64,000 nt of DNA from Bradyrhizobium sp. NDS-1 (GTDB lineage Bacteria; Pseudomonadota; Alphaproteobacteria; Rhizobiales; Xanthobacteraceae). Below, piece after piece: positions 24,246 through 32,594 of the stretch. Position 1 is the stretch's first letter, and each line of letters starts with the position of its first letter. The notes below the pieces were generated by a model, which had not been told where the DNA came from, searched no databases, and saw nothing but the letters and a program-made list of their open reading frames with translations. A program made the translations under genes and the position numbers. The DNA lies in assembly GCF_032918005.1 (NCBI RefSeq), contig NZ_CP136628.1, forward strand, positions 7,239,501 through 7,303,500, given 5' to 3'.

Positions 24246-25148
24246 TTACAGCTTTCCATAGATGCGCCCGGCGACCGCCTTCAGGCGCTCGACCGAACCG
24301 GACTCGGGATGCGGCTTGACCGGTGCGAACACGACCGAAGCCTGCCTGCCGTTCTTCCAGACATAGATGGTGACGGCGTTACCGTTGCCCTTGGTGCAGG
24401 AATGCTCGCCGAACGCTTCACTGCCGAGTTCTTGTATCGCCACATGCTTGCAGGGTCCTGCGCGCTTCATCATGCTGATGGCGGTGTCGCGCGAAGTCGC
24501 GATCACCGAGGCGATCATGGTGTTGGCCTCGCCATCGAACATCATGCAGCTGCCCGCGCCGGTCCGCTGTACCGTCAGCGTGCTCTTGTCGAGAAAGCCG
24601 TCGGCATCCGCGGCCGTGAGCCACTCGCAATTGCCGAACCGCTCGCTGCTCCTGCTCACGCTTCCGACGGCAATGCGCGCGGCTTCGGTCAGCGGCCCGA
24701 GCAGCGCATCGTCGGCACGCCGGCCTATCGGATGGACGGTGATCTGGAGAATGTAATCGCCGGCCAAAACGACGACCGAGGCCTCCTGGCGCTCCGCGCC
24801 GGCGGCGCTCGTTCCGCGCTGGGCTTCGTCGCCGATCCCGGACACCGCGCTCAGTGGCATGCGCTCGCCGAGGGTCTTGACGAAGGTCGCGTACAATTCC
24901 TTTGCGCGGTCCTTGTCGGGATTGCGGAAGACGGTGAGCATCATCGTGTCGCCGCGCCCGGCCTGGTAGATGCAGCCGCGGCCATCCTGATTTGAAATCA
25001 ACGACCATTTGATCGCCGGCATCGCGCCGGCGAGCTCCTTGGCACTGATGAACGGGCAGGGTTCGGCCGCGGCTGCGGGAAGCGCCGGGGCGGCTGCGAT
25101 GGCAAGGAGTAGGACGAGGCGGAAGAATAGATGATCGATCGTGCGCAT
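24246..25148 (-). CDS. Exported protein with two related cysteine-containing halves
   Basis: A 300-residue secreted protein with a signal peptide (about 1-27). The mature part looks like a tandem duplication: a first half beginning CPFISAKELAGAM and containing GRGCIYQ and NPDKDRAKELYATFV, and a second half beginning CEWLTAADADGFLD and containing GSCMMFDGEANTMI and SRDTAISMMKRAG. Each half has a Cys pair and an AxAxxxxGxxA-like ending (GIGDEA, LGSEAFGEHSC). The design recalls DUF3558-like extracytoplasmic domains, but this is not certain. It lies inside the segment bounded by the queD repeats, behind the cyclase gene. Confidence 0.7.
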   Translation of the reverse strand: MRTIDHLFFRLVLLLAIAAAPALPAAAAEPCPFISAKELAGAMPAIKWSLISNQDGRGCIYQAGRGDTMMLTVFRNPDKDRAKELYATFVKTLGERMPLSAVSGIGDEAQRGTSAAGAERQEASVVVLAGDYILQITVHPIGRRADDALLGPLTEAARIAVGSVSRSSERFGNCEWLTAADADGFLDKSTLTVQRTGAGSCMMFDGEANTMIASVIATSRDTAISMMKRAGPCKHVAIQELGSEAFGEHSCTKGNGNAVTIYVWKNGRQASVVFAPVKPHPESGSVERLKAVAGRIYGKL

Positions 25149-25207
25149 CGGACGAACTTACTATCGAAACGGTGCGCCCGACGAGATGAAACTGAACAAA
25201 AATCCTA

Positions 25208-27073
25208 TTACGCAGCCCCCGGTGCCTTCGCCCGCGTCAGGTCCTTCAGGAACTGCTCCATGAGTGGCTTGTTGCCAAACCGGCGATAAGAGCGCTCTGC
25301 CTCCAACGAAAATGTCGGTTGGGCTCCTACCAAGCTTGCCATCGTCAGCTGCGCCGCTTCTTCATCACCGCGCCGCCCTTGCAGCGCAGCCTGGATGAGC
25401 AGGCAGTTGGCATCGCGCGGCGCCCTTACAAGGCATTCGGAGATCACGGTAGCCGACTCATCGCGACGATCAGCGGCGTAAAGAGCCTGGCCATGCACAT
25501 AGGCGTAATATTCCGGTGCCATGGGATGAAGGCGACGCGCCCGCTCGGCATTGGCAACGGCGTCCGCGTAGTCCCCGAAACGGACTTGCGCTTTTGCCAA
25601 TGCCATCATGCTATCCGGGTCATTGGGATTCAGTTCGACGGCGCGCTTGGCGGCCTGCAAGCCGCCCGCATAATCGCCCTGCACCGCCAGCCCGAAGCTG
25701 ATCACCTGATAGCCGAGCGAGAGATTGGGATCGAGGCGCACAGCCTGGCGCGCTTCGCTAAGACCTAGTTCCAGCTCATGCGCTGTCGCCCGACCACTCG
25801 ACCTCTTGGCCACATCCGCGATGTAAGTGAGGGCCAAGCCCGCACGGGCGGCGGCATAGGCCGGGTCCATTTCCAGCGCGCGGTGATATAGGCCGCGTGC
25901 CTCCATAAGTGCTTCCGCATCCTGGACGCCATGCCGGTATCGATGACGGGCCCGCAGGAGAAGATCGTAAGCCTGGAGGTTGTCGGTCGGACGTTGCGCG
26001 GCAGCGATGGCTTCATTTCGGCCGATATACGGCGCGAGCTGGGCGACGATTTCCGTGGTCAGCTCGCTTTGTACGGTGAAGACGTCGGCAACCTGCCTGT
26101 CGAAGCTGCGCGACCAAAGGTGCGCGCCCGATTTCACGTCGATCAGCTGCGCCGAGACGCGAAGCCGGTCCCCCTCGCGGCGCGCGCTGCCTTCCACCAC
26201 GTAGGAAACGCCCAGCTTTGCCCCGAGCTTGCGCATATCGCTTTCTTGCCCGCGCACGGCATAGGTGGAGTCGCGCGCGATGATCTGAAGCTCGGAATTC
26301 CTTGCAAGCGCCGTGGTCACATCCTCGGTCAGCCCGTCTGCAAAGTACGACTGGTCGCCGCTCATGGTCGCAAAGGGCATGACCGCAACTGACGGCCGCG
26401 GGTCGGCGCGGGTCTGGTCGAAAAGCAGCGCGGCCGGGAGCCGACTGACCATCGCCGCCAGGGAAAGCGGTTGGATTTGGGTACCGATGAGGACAAGGGC
26501 TACGGCGGCGACGCCATACGACCAGCGCGCAGCGGTACCGTGTAGAACGCGCTGGACTTTTCGCCAGCGGGACCACGAGGATTGCGCGCGCCGGACCCGG
26601 TAGACATTAAGACGCTCGGGAATGTTCTTGGCGCGCCTGCGGCCCACACGCGCGAACACATCGCCGCGATTGCGGTCTGCGGCCATGACGACAGCGCCGC
26701 TAACGAAGATGCTACCGGGATCGGCCATCGTCTCAAGCCGTGTGGCGACATTAACGCCGTCGCCGTACATGTCGCCATTGTCCTCGATGACATCACCGAG
26801 GTTGATGCCTATGCGCAGCTCAAACGGGGCGTTGTCGAACCCTTGCTGGATGGCAGAGCCCGCATCAACGGCTTCGTTGACGCTTGGAAACATCGCCAGA
26901 AACCCGTCCCCGGTCATCTTGAAGATGCGTCCACCATGCTGCGCGACTGTGGGCTCGATCAGGTTGTCGAAGACCGCGCGCAGCTCTTTATAGGTGGAGG
27001 CCTCGTTTTCGGCCATCATCAGGCTGTAGCTGACGATGTCGGCGGCCATGATCGCGGCGAGCTTGCGTTCCAT
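25208..27073 (-). CDS. Adenylate/guanylate cyclase with TPR domain
   Basis: A 621-residue protein. Residues about 1-165 form a class III nucleotidyl cyclase domain with metal-binding aspartates in AAIMAADIVSYSLMM and FKMTGDGFLAMF and the transition-state Asn/Arg in GDGVNVATRLE, so it should be active. One membrane helix (about 190-210) follows, then a beta-rich domain starting RPSVAVMPFATMSGDQSYFADGLTEDV (shown in part as AVMPFATMSG), which resembles the TolB-type/FlgO-like domain usual in these proteins. Tetratricopeptide repeats fill about 370-590. The ATG at 27073 has an AGGGA site; the upstream ATG (27103) has none. Such cyclases are numerous in Bradyrhizobium and make cAMP in response to unknown cues. 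Confidence 0.92.
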   Translation of the reverse strand: MERKLAAIMAADIVSYSLMMAENEASTYKELRAVFDNLIEPTVAQHGGRIFKMTGDGFLAMFPSVNEAVDAGSAIQQGFDNAPFELRIGINLGDVIEDNGDMYGDGVNVATRLETMADPGSIFVSGAVVMAADRNRGDVFARVGRRRAKNIPERLNVYRVRRAQSSWSRWRKVQRVLHGTAARWSYGVAAVALVLIGTQIQPLSLAAMVSRLPAALLFDQTRADPRPSVAVMPFATMSGDQSYFADGLTEDVTTALARNSELQIIARDSTYAVRGQESDMRKLGAKLGVSYVVEGSARREGDRLRVSAQLIDVKSGAHLWSRSFDRQVADVFTVQSELTTEIVAQLAPYIGRNEAIAAAQRPTDNLQAYDLLLRARHRYRHGVQDAEALMEARGLYHRALEMDPAYAAARAGLALTYIADVAKRSSGRATAHELELGLSEARQAVRLDPNLSLGYQVISFGLAVQGDYAGGLQAAKRAVELNPNDPDSMMALAKAQVRFGDYADAVANAERARRLHPMAPEYYAYVHGQALYAADRRDESATVISECLVRAPRDANCLLIQAALQGRRGDEEAAQLTMASLVGAQPTFSLEAERSYRRFGNKPLMEQFLKDLTRAKAPGAA

Positions 27074-27307
27074 CAGCGGTTTCCCTGAACGGGGGCCAAG
27101 CATAGACTGGCATTGCAGACATTCGACGCCAGCTTGAAATTAAACCCTCCAACCCGCGTGCGGTTATCAACACAGCTCATATATTCGTGAGTAATGAGAC
27201 CCGTCCGGCGGCGCGCAAGCAGCACCACTCCGCTCATACGGCTGATCCTGAGTTTCCCTGCGGGTTCCCATATGGCGACGGTGAGGCCGGCGCTGGGTCA
27301 GCGGGCC

Positions 27308-27350
27308 GTCGTCACCGCCCCTGATATTCGGCCCAGCAGTCCGCCGTTTC
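27308..27350. repeat. 43-bp direct repeat, right copy (inside queD)
   Basis: The 3' end of queD plus four bases beyond the stop. It is the right partner of 22420-22462, with one mismatch. Together they bracket the RTX, exported-protein and cyclase genes. Confidence 0.9.
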
Positions 27351-27668
27351 ATAGACGCGGACGGCCGACAGTTGCGCAAGGCCCGGCTTCAGCCGATCCC
27401 AGATCCAGATCGCGATGTTCTCGGCGGTCGGGTTTTCGAGGCCTGCGACCTCGTTCAGGCAGTGGTGATCCAACGCGCCGATGATGTCGGCGAAGCACTT
27501 TTCAATATCGAAGAAATCAGCGACGAAGCCGGTGTGCGGGTCGACCGGCCCGTCCAGCTGGACCTCGACCCGGTAGGAATGACCATGCAGCCGGCGGCAT
27601 CGATGGGTCTCGGGCACGTTCGGCAGCCGATGCGCTGCCTCGAACTTGAACGCCTGCGATATCTTCAT
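27312..27668 (-). CDS. queD: 6-carboxytetrahydropterin synthase (QueD)
   Basis: A 118-residue enzyme of the tetrahydropterin synthase (T-fold) family, which converts dihydroneopterin triphosphate to 6-carboxytetrahydropterin on the way to queuosine and other deazapurines. Zinc ligands are His in EAAHRLP and the pair in RLHGHSY. The catalytic cysteine is in THRCRRL, and downstream residues include DHHCLNE and a Glu near the C-terminus. The length is normal for the family. Its 3' end is the site of the 43-bp direct repeat also found at 22420. A tRNA-Arg gene lies about 90 bases upstream. Confidence 0.93.
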   Translation of the reverse strand: MKISQAFKFEAAHRLPNVPETHRCRRLHGHSYRVEVQLDGPVDPHTGFVADFFDIEKCFADIIGALDHHCLNEVAGLENPTAENIAIWIWDRLKPGLAQLSAVRVYETADCWAEYQGR

Positions 27669-27758
27669 CCAGCTTTCTCACACGGCATGGCCACTTGGTC
27701 CTAGGCCATCTGGCGACGGCGACCGGATGCTGCTTTGTCCTGATCTTTCGTCGAAGAA

Positions 27759-27835
27759 TGGCGCGCCCGGAACGATTCGAACGTCCGACCCTCAGATTCG
27801 TAGTCTGATGCTCTATCCAGCTGAGCTACGGGCGC
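27759..27835 (-). tRNA. tRNA-Arg (anticodon ACG)
   Basis: A 77-base tRNA read on the minus strand. The acceptor arms GCGCCCG and CGGGCGC pair, the D-arm begins TAGCTCAGCTGGATAGAGC, the anticodon loop CTACGAA gives anticodon ACG, and the T-loop is GTTCGAATC. The 3' CCA is encoded. Its closeness to queD and the direct repeat makes this a plausible integration neighbourhood. Confidence 0.97.
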
Positions 27836-28137
27836 GTTTTTCGCAGACAGCGCGGGCTGGGCCCGCAGGCAGCCTCCGGACAGCGCCGGAGGGGTGCGAA
27901 AGAGCGCTCTGACTAACCGCTCTTGTCCCGATTGGCAAGGTCCGGGATGGGGGATTTTCGCGTACCTCCACCTCACCGTCGTCATTCCGGGATGGCCCGT
28001 AGGGCCAGGTCCGGACTCCATAACCCCGGCTGGTGGTTATGGATTCCGGGCTCGCGACTTCGTCGCGCCCGGGAATGACGGGTTAGATGGCTGTGCACGG
28101 CCGCGCGCAAAAATCGCCAACTCGGCCCATGGCCGAC
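27836..28137. other. Intergenic stretch holding a palindromic repeat
   Basis: This 302-base gap holds no gene I can support. Its right third is the REP-like element at 27980-28080; the rest is GC-rich with no clear signal. Confidence 0.6.
27980..28080. repeat. REP-like composite palindrome (family A)
   Basis: Outer arms CGTCATTCCGGG and CCCGGGAATGACG face each other over about 100 bases, with inner hairpins such as CCATAACC/GGTTATGG. This is the typical build of intergenic palindromic elements in Bradyrhizobium. Confidence 0.7.
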
Positions 28138-29637
28138 TTACGCCCTCTGCCGCTCGTTGCGGATGGAGAGCAGTTCCACGGGGCGGTCGGGGATGACGAT
28201 GCGGAAGGTGGCGCCGATGGTGCCTTCGACCAGATGAATGTCGCCGCCATGGGCGCGGACCAGCTCGGCCGCGATGGCGAGGCCAAGGCCGCTGCCGCCA
28301 GGGCGGCCGGAGGTCTGGAACGCCTCGAACAGGTGCTCCCGGGTCTTCGGGGGCACGCCGGGACCGGTGTCGGACACTTCGATGATCGCCACGGCGCCCT
28401 CGCGCTTTCCGGTGATCCGGATCTGCTGCGGGCCACCCTCGCCGGAGGAATGGCTCTCCAAAGCCTGGGCGGCATTGCGCACGAGATTGAGCAGCACCCG
28501 GAACAGCTGATCGGGATCGGCATCGATCGCAAGCCCGCGCTCGATCGCAGCGACCCAGGCGATCGAGGCATCGGAGGCGAGGCCCGCGGTCTCGCGCACC
28601 TCCAGCACCACGGGCTCGATCAGGATCATGCGGCGATCCGGCGCCGCCTCCTGGGCGCGGCCGTAAGACAATGTCGACTGGCAGAAGGCGATGGCGCGCT
28701 CGAGCGAGCGCACGAGCTTGGGCGCAAAGCGCTGCACCCGCGGATCCGGCACGCTGGCGAGCTGATCCGACAGGAGCTGGGCCGAGGCCAGCAGATTGCG
28801 CAGATCGTGGTTGATCTTGGAGACGGCAAGGCCAAGGGCGGCGAGCCGGCTCTTTTGATTCAGCATCGACATCAAATCGCGCTGCATGTCCGACAATTCG
28901 CGCTCGGCGACCCCGATCTCGTCGCTGCGCTGGCTCGGCACGATGATGCGCGCGGAGCTTTCAGGGTTCTCGTGGAAGCCGACCAGGCTCGCGGTCAGCC
29001 GCCGCATCGGGCGCACGAAGAGATAATGAAGCGCGAGATAGACGAGGCCGGCAGTCAGCGCCGCGATGATCAGCGCGACCACCACGAGGTTGCGGGAGAA
29101 GCGGTACATCTGCTGCCGCAGCGGCAGCTCGTCGGTCACGATCTCGATGAACTGGGCATTGCCGACGCCCGGCCCGACGATGCGGATGGCCTGGTTGCCG
29201 GTCTCCAGCATCATCCGGAACGAGCCGGTGATCGCCTCCCACGCGGTCATGTCGCGCAGGTCGAGGTCGTGCTCGATCGTGGCCGGAATGTTGTCGCTGG
29301 CGAGCAGCCGGCGCTGCTGGCCCATCTTGATGGCGACGGCGCGGGCATTGATGCTTTTCAGGATCTGGCGCGACAGCGAATCGGGAACCATGCCGAGCGG
29401 CGCCGCATCCAGCACCAGCGCCGCGGTGTTGGCCGCCGCGACGCGGTCGTTCAGCCGGTTGACCCAGAAATTGGCAATGGCAGGCACGTAGAGCAGGATG
29501 GCCGCGATCATCACCAGAGGAATGGTGAGCAGCAGCAGTTTGCCCGACAGCCCAAGCCCGCGCGTCCCGCGGGGACGTATCGCCGGCGGGTCCGGCTGAT
29601 CCTGATCCTGGATCGGCTGGAGGTCTGTCGCTGCCAC
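28138..29637 (-). CDS. Membrane sensor histidine kinase
   Basis: A 499-residue sensor kinase. Two membrane helices (about 32-57 and 185-210) frame a periplasmic domain of about 130 residues, followed by a HAMP-like linker (LFVRPMRRLTASL). The dimerisation domain has the H-box SKINHDLRNLLASAQ (His near 283). The ATP domain has the N-box LVRNAAQALE, the G1 motif EVSDTGPGVP and the G2 motif GGSGLGLAIAAELV. There is no response regulator beside it, so its partner lies elsewhere. Signal unknown. The gene is divergent from rpmH. Confidence 0.92.
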   Translation of the reverse strand: MAATDLQPIQDQDQPDPPAIRPRGTRGLGLSGKLLLLTIPLVMIAAILLYVPAIANFWVNRLNDRVAAANTAALVLDAAPLGMVPDSLSRQILKSINARAVAIKMGQQRRLLASDNIPATIEHDLDLRDMTAWEAITGSFRMMLETGNQAIRIVGPGVGNAQFIEIVTDELPLRQQMYRFSRNLVVVALIIAALTAGLVYLALHYLFVRPMRRLTASLVGFHENPESSARIIVPSQRSDEIGVAERELSDMQRDLMSMLNQKSRLAALGLAVSKINHDLRNLLASAQLLSDQLASVPDPRVQRFAPKLVRSLERAIAFCQSTLSYGRAQEAAPDRRMILIEPVVLEVRETAGLASDASIAWVAAIERGLAIDADPDQLFRVLLNLVRNAAQALESHSSGEGGPQQIRITGKREGAVAIIEVSDTGPGVPPKTREHLFEAFQTSGRPGGSGLGLAIAAELVRAHGGDIHLVEGTIGATFRIVIPDRPVELLSIRNERQRA

Positions 29638-30002
29638 GGATTTCGCCCTTGCTGCCTTTGGCGGGTGAAGGATTGGCGGTATGAAGATGCGGCCCGACCC
29701 CCGGTCGGGTCAAATTACGGATCGCTAATCTGCCAAGGTGGGATGTAAGCGCTGATATCGCGAGTCGCTACCTCAAGGGTTAAAAACCCCGCGCAACCAG
29801 CGATATTCACCGGAAACGTGCGCTTGTGCGGCGTTGACGAAAACAAGGCGCTCGCTTATAAGCCGCGCAAATTGTCCGCGATGACCCGGTGCGACGCCGG
29901 GAGCGGCTCTCTTGGGGCCGGAAACGGCCCGTTTTGGGCCGCATCTTCCGGACTTTACCTTCAATTCTACAGGCAAATTGCCCGGTCAGCGGAGAAAAAC
30001 CC
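29638..30002. other. Intergenic region between the sensor kinase and rpmH
   Basis: A 365-base divergent region. It contains the rpmH promoter at 29834-29862 and a leader of about 130 bases. I see no other gene in it. Confidence 0.6.
29834..29862 (+). promoter_or_regulatory. Strong sigma-70-type promoter for rpmH-rnpA-yidC
   Basis: TTGACG (29834-29839), a 17-base spacer and TATAAG (29857-29862), close to the housekeeping consensus. Expected initiation is near 29869, giving a leader of about 134 bases before the GTG start of rpmH. Confidence 0.7.
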
Positions 30003-30137
30003 GTGAAGCGGACTTATCAACCCAGCAAACTGGTGCGCAAGCGCCGTCACGGCTTCCGTGCTCGTCTCGCCACTGCCGGCGGCCGCAAGGTTCTCGCCGC
30101 CCGCCGCGCCCGCGGCCGCAAGCGTCTGAGCGCCTGA
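30003..30137 (+). CDS. rpmH: 50S ribosomal protein L34
   Basis: The 44-residue, strongly basic L34 protein of the large ribosomal subunit ([20 protein letters not shown]..., start read as Met). The length and sequence match the family closely, with the conserved KRTYQPS start and the Arg/Lys-rich C-terminus ending RGRKRLSA. The start codon is GTG at 30003, preceded by GGAGAAA. It is the first gene of the conserved rpmH-rnpA-yidC unit and follows a strong promoter. Confidence 0.98.
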   Translation: MKRTYQPSKLVRKRRHGFRARLATAGGRKVLAARRARGRKRLSA

Positions 30138-30164
30138 GCCGGACCCCCTTTTCGGGATTTCATC

Positions 30165-30551
30165 ATGGATCGGCTGAGGCAGCGGGCGGATTTCCTCGCC
30201 GTTGCCAATGGCGCGCGGGTGAACAGTCCCGCGTTCGTCCTGCAAAGCCGCCTCCGCGATGACGGCGGCCCGATCCGGATCGGCTTCACCGTTACCAAAA
30301 AGAACGGCAACGCCCCCGAGCGCAATCGCATCCGGCGCCGGCTTCGCGAACTGGTGAAGCGGCTCGATCCGGTGTCGATGCAGCCCCATCATGATTATGT
30401 GCTGGTCGGCAGAAGGGACGCGCTCTCGCGCCCCTTTGCCACCATGCTCGACGATCTGCGCATAGCGTTCACGAAGCCCGCGCGGCATACGGCCAAAGCG
30501 CGCGGCCAGAGGCCAGGTCACGCCGCAGCGACCAGCCGCAAACCGGATTGA
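30165..30551 (+). CDS. rnpA: Ribonuclease P protein component
   Basis: A 128-residue basic protein that helps RNase P RNA process tRNA 5' ends. The family signature is clear: RLRQRADFLAV at the N-terminus, RIGFTVTKKNGNAPERNRIRRRLRE (RNR motif; the core is RNRIRRRLRE) and HDYVLVGRRDAL. The C-terminal tail of about 25 basic residues is disordered. It lies 27 bases after rpmH and 16 bases before yidC, the usual order. The catalytic RNA (rnpB) is not in the window. Confidence 0.96.
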   Translation: MDRLRQRADFLAVANGARVNSPAFVLQSRLRDDGGPIRIGFTVTKKNGNAPERNRIRRRLRELVKRLDPVSMQPHHDYVLVGRRDALSRPFATMLDDLRIAFTKPARHTAKARGQRPGHAAATSRKPD

Positions 30552-30567
30552 TGGCGAGACAATAGTG

Positions 30568-32412
30568 ATGACCGACAATCGCAATACCATCCTCGCCGTC
30601 ATTCTCTCCGGCCTGGTGCTGATCGCCTGGCAATATTTCTACAATGTGCCGCAGATGGAGAAGCAGCGCGCCCAGCAGGCTCAGACCGAGCTCCAGAAGG
30701 GCACGCCGCAGCCGAGCGCGTCTGCGACGCCGGGCGCCGCGCCGCAGCCTGGCGCGGCCCAGCCGTCGACGCCGGCGGTGACCCAGGTCCAGCCGGTCGT
30801 GTCCCGCGACGCCGCGATTGCAGCCAGCCCGCGCGTGAAGATCGAGACGCCGCGCATCGTCGGCAGCATCTCACTGAAGGGCGGCCGCATCGACGACATC
30901 GCGCTGGTGCAATATCGCGAGACGGTCGATCCGAAATCGCCGCCGATCGTCCTTTATTCGCCCTCGGGCACGGCGGAGCCCTATTACGCCGAGTTCGGCT
31001 GGGTGGCGGCGACCGGCGTGACGGCGAAGATGCCGGACGCCCAGACCGTCTGGCAGCAGGAGGGCGGCGGCAGCCTGACGCCGTCGACGCCCGTGCTGCT
31101 GAAATGGGACAATGGCGACGGCCTGACCTTCCGCCGCACCATCGCCGTCGACGACCATTATCTCTTCACCCTCAAGGACGAGGTGAGCAATGTCGGCAAC
31201 GCGCCCGTCACGCTCTATCCGTTCGCGCTGATCTCGCGCCATGGCGCGCCGCATGTCTCGGGCTATTACATCCTGCATGAGGGCCTGATCGGCTATCTCG
31301 GCGAACACAGGCTGCAAGAATACGCCTACAGCAAGATCGACGAAGCCAAGCAGGTGAACTTCAAGGCCACCAATGGCTGGCTCGGCATCACCGACAAATA
31401 CTGGGCTTCCGCGCTGCTGCCGGACACCAATGCCCAGCTCCAGGCGCGTTTCTCGTCGAACCCGGTCGGGAAGGTCCATACCTACCAGACCGACTACCTG
31501 CTCGATCCTGTCACCGTCGCGATCGGCGGCACCGCGACGGCGCACGCGCGGCTGTTTGCAGGCGCCAAGGAAGCCGGCGTGGTCGGCATCAATTTCCCGC
31601 TCGCAGGCCTCGGCGGCTACAACAAGGAGCTCGGCCTCAACCAGTTCGACCTGCTGATCGACTGGGGCTGGTTCTACTTCCTCACCAAGCCGATGTTCCT
31701 CGGCCTCGACTTCTTCTTCCGCTTCTTCGGCAATTTCGGCATCTCGATCCTGCTCGTGACGGTGATCGTGAAGCTGTTGTTCTTCCCACTGGCGAACAAG
31801 TCCTACGCCTCGATGGCGAAGATGAAGTCGATCCAGCCGCAGCTGATGGCGCTGAAGGAGCGTTATCCCGACGACAAGGTGAAGCAGCAGCAGGAGATGA
31901 TGGAGATCTACCGCAAGGAGAAGATCAACCCGGTCGCCGGCTGTCTTCCCGTGCTGATCCAGATCCCGGTATTCTTCGCGCTCTACAAGGTCCTGTTCGT
32001 CACAATCGAGATGCGGCACGCACCGTTCTACGGCTGGATCAAGGATCTCTCGGCGCCCGATCCGACTAATCTGTTCAACCTGTTCGGGCTGCTCCCGTTC
32101 GATCCGACCACGATTCCGGTTTTCGGCTATTACCTCGCGCTCGGCATCTGGCCGATCATCATGGGCATCACGATGTGGTTCCAGATGAAGCTGAACCCGA
32201 CGCCGCCGGATCCGACGCAGCAGATGATCTTCAACTGGATGCCGCTGATCTTCACCTTCATGCTGGCGGGCTTCCCGGCGGGTCTCGTGATCTACTGGGC
32301 CTGGAACAATCTGCTGTCGGTGATCCAGCAGAGCTACATCATGCGTCGCAATGGCGTGAAGGTGGAGCTGTTCGACAATCTCAAGGCGACCTTCGCGAAG
32401 AAGGCGACGTAG
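30568..32412 (+). CDS. yidC: Membrane protein insertase YidC
   Basis: A 614-residue YidC, which inserts and folds inner-membrane proteins alone or with SecYEG. It has an N-terminal helix (about 8-24), a large periplasmic beta domain (about 80-360) after a Pro/Ala-rich linker, and five conserved membrane helices at the C-terminus. Recognisable core parts are LLFFPLANKSYASMAKMK, NPVAGCLPVLIQIPVFFALY and the last helices with FTFMLAGFPAGLVIYWAWNN (in part). ATG at 30568 was chosen; an in-frame GTG lies one codon upstream. It belongs to the rpmH-rnpA unit, with engB downstream behind a repeat. Confidence 0.97.
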   Translation: MTDNRNTILAVILSGLVLIAWQYFYNVPQMEKQRAQQAQTELQKGTPQPSASATPGAAPQPGAAQPSTPAVTQVQPVVSRDAAIAASPRVKIETPRIVGSISLKGGRIDDIALVQYRETVDPKSPPIVLYSPSGTAEPYYAEFGWVAATGVTAKMPDAQTVWQQEGGGSLTPSTPVLLKWDNGDGLTFRRTIAVDDHYLFTLKDEVSNVGNAPVTLYPFALISRHGAPHVSGYYILHEGLIGYLGEHRLQEYAYSKIDEAKQVNFKATNGWLGITDKYWASALLPDTNAQLQARFSSNPVGKVHTYQTDYLLDPVTVAIGGTATAHARLFAGAKEAGVVGINFPLAGLGGYNKELGLNQFDLLIDWGWFYFLTKPMFLGLDFFFRFFGNFGISILLVTVIVKLLFFPLANKSYASMAKMKSIQPQLMALKERYPDDKVKQQQEMMEIYRKEKINPVAGCLPVLIQIPVFFALYKVLFVTIEMRHAPFYGWIKDLSAPDPTNLFNLFGLLPFDPTTIPVFGYYLALGIWPIIMGITMWFQMKLNPTPPDPTQQMIFNWMPLIFTFMLAGFPAGLVIYWAWNNLLSVIQQSYIMRRNGVKVELFDNLKATFAKKAT

Positions 32413-32458
32413 TTTCACACGAGCGTGCCCGGTTATGCGGGCGCAAATGCCTCCACAT

Positions 32459-32579
32459 CGTCATGCCCGGGCTTGTCCCGGGCATCCACGTTTTGGAAGC
32501 TCGCCCAGTAACAAGACGTGGATGGCCGGGACATTTGGTTGAAAGCCGCGCTTCGCGCTTTTGCCCGGCCACGACGAGA
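32459..32579. repeat. REP-like composite palindrome (family B)
   Basis: Two inverted hairpins: GCCCGGGCTTGTCCCGGGC at the left and a matching ATGGCCGGGAC at the right, joined by CATCCACG and ACGTGGATG. It lies between yidC and engB. The same family occurs at 34758-34871 and 60873-60962. Confidence 0.75.
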
Positions 32580-32594
32580 GGATAGGTCCTTCTC

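Noticed and set aside
28087..29748. A 553-codon open frame opposite the sensor kinase
   Set aside because: Antisense shadow of the kinase with all its motifs on the other strand.
30871..32418. A 515-codon open frame opposite yidC
   Set aside because: Antisense shadow of a strongly conserved membrane protein gene.
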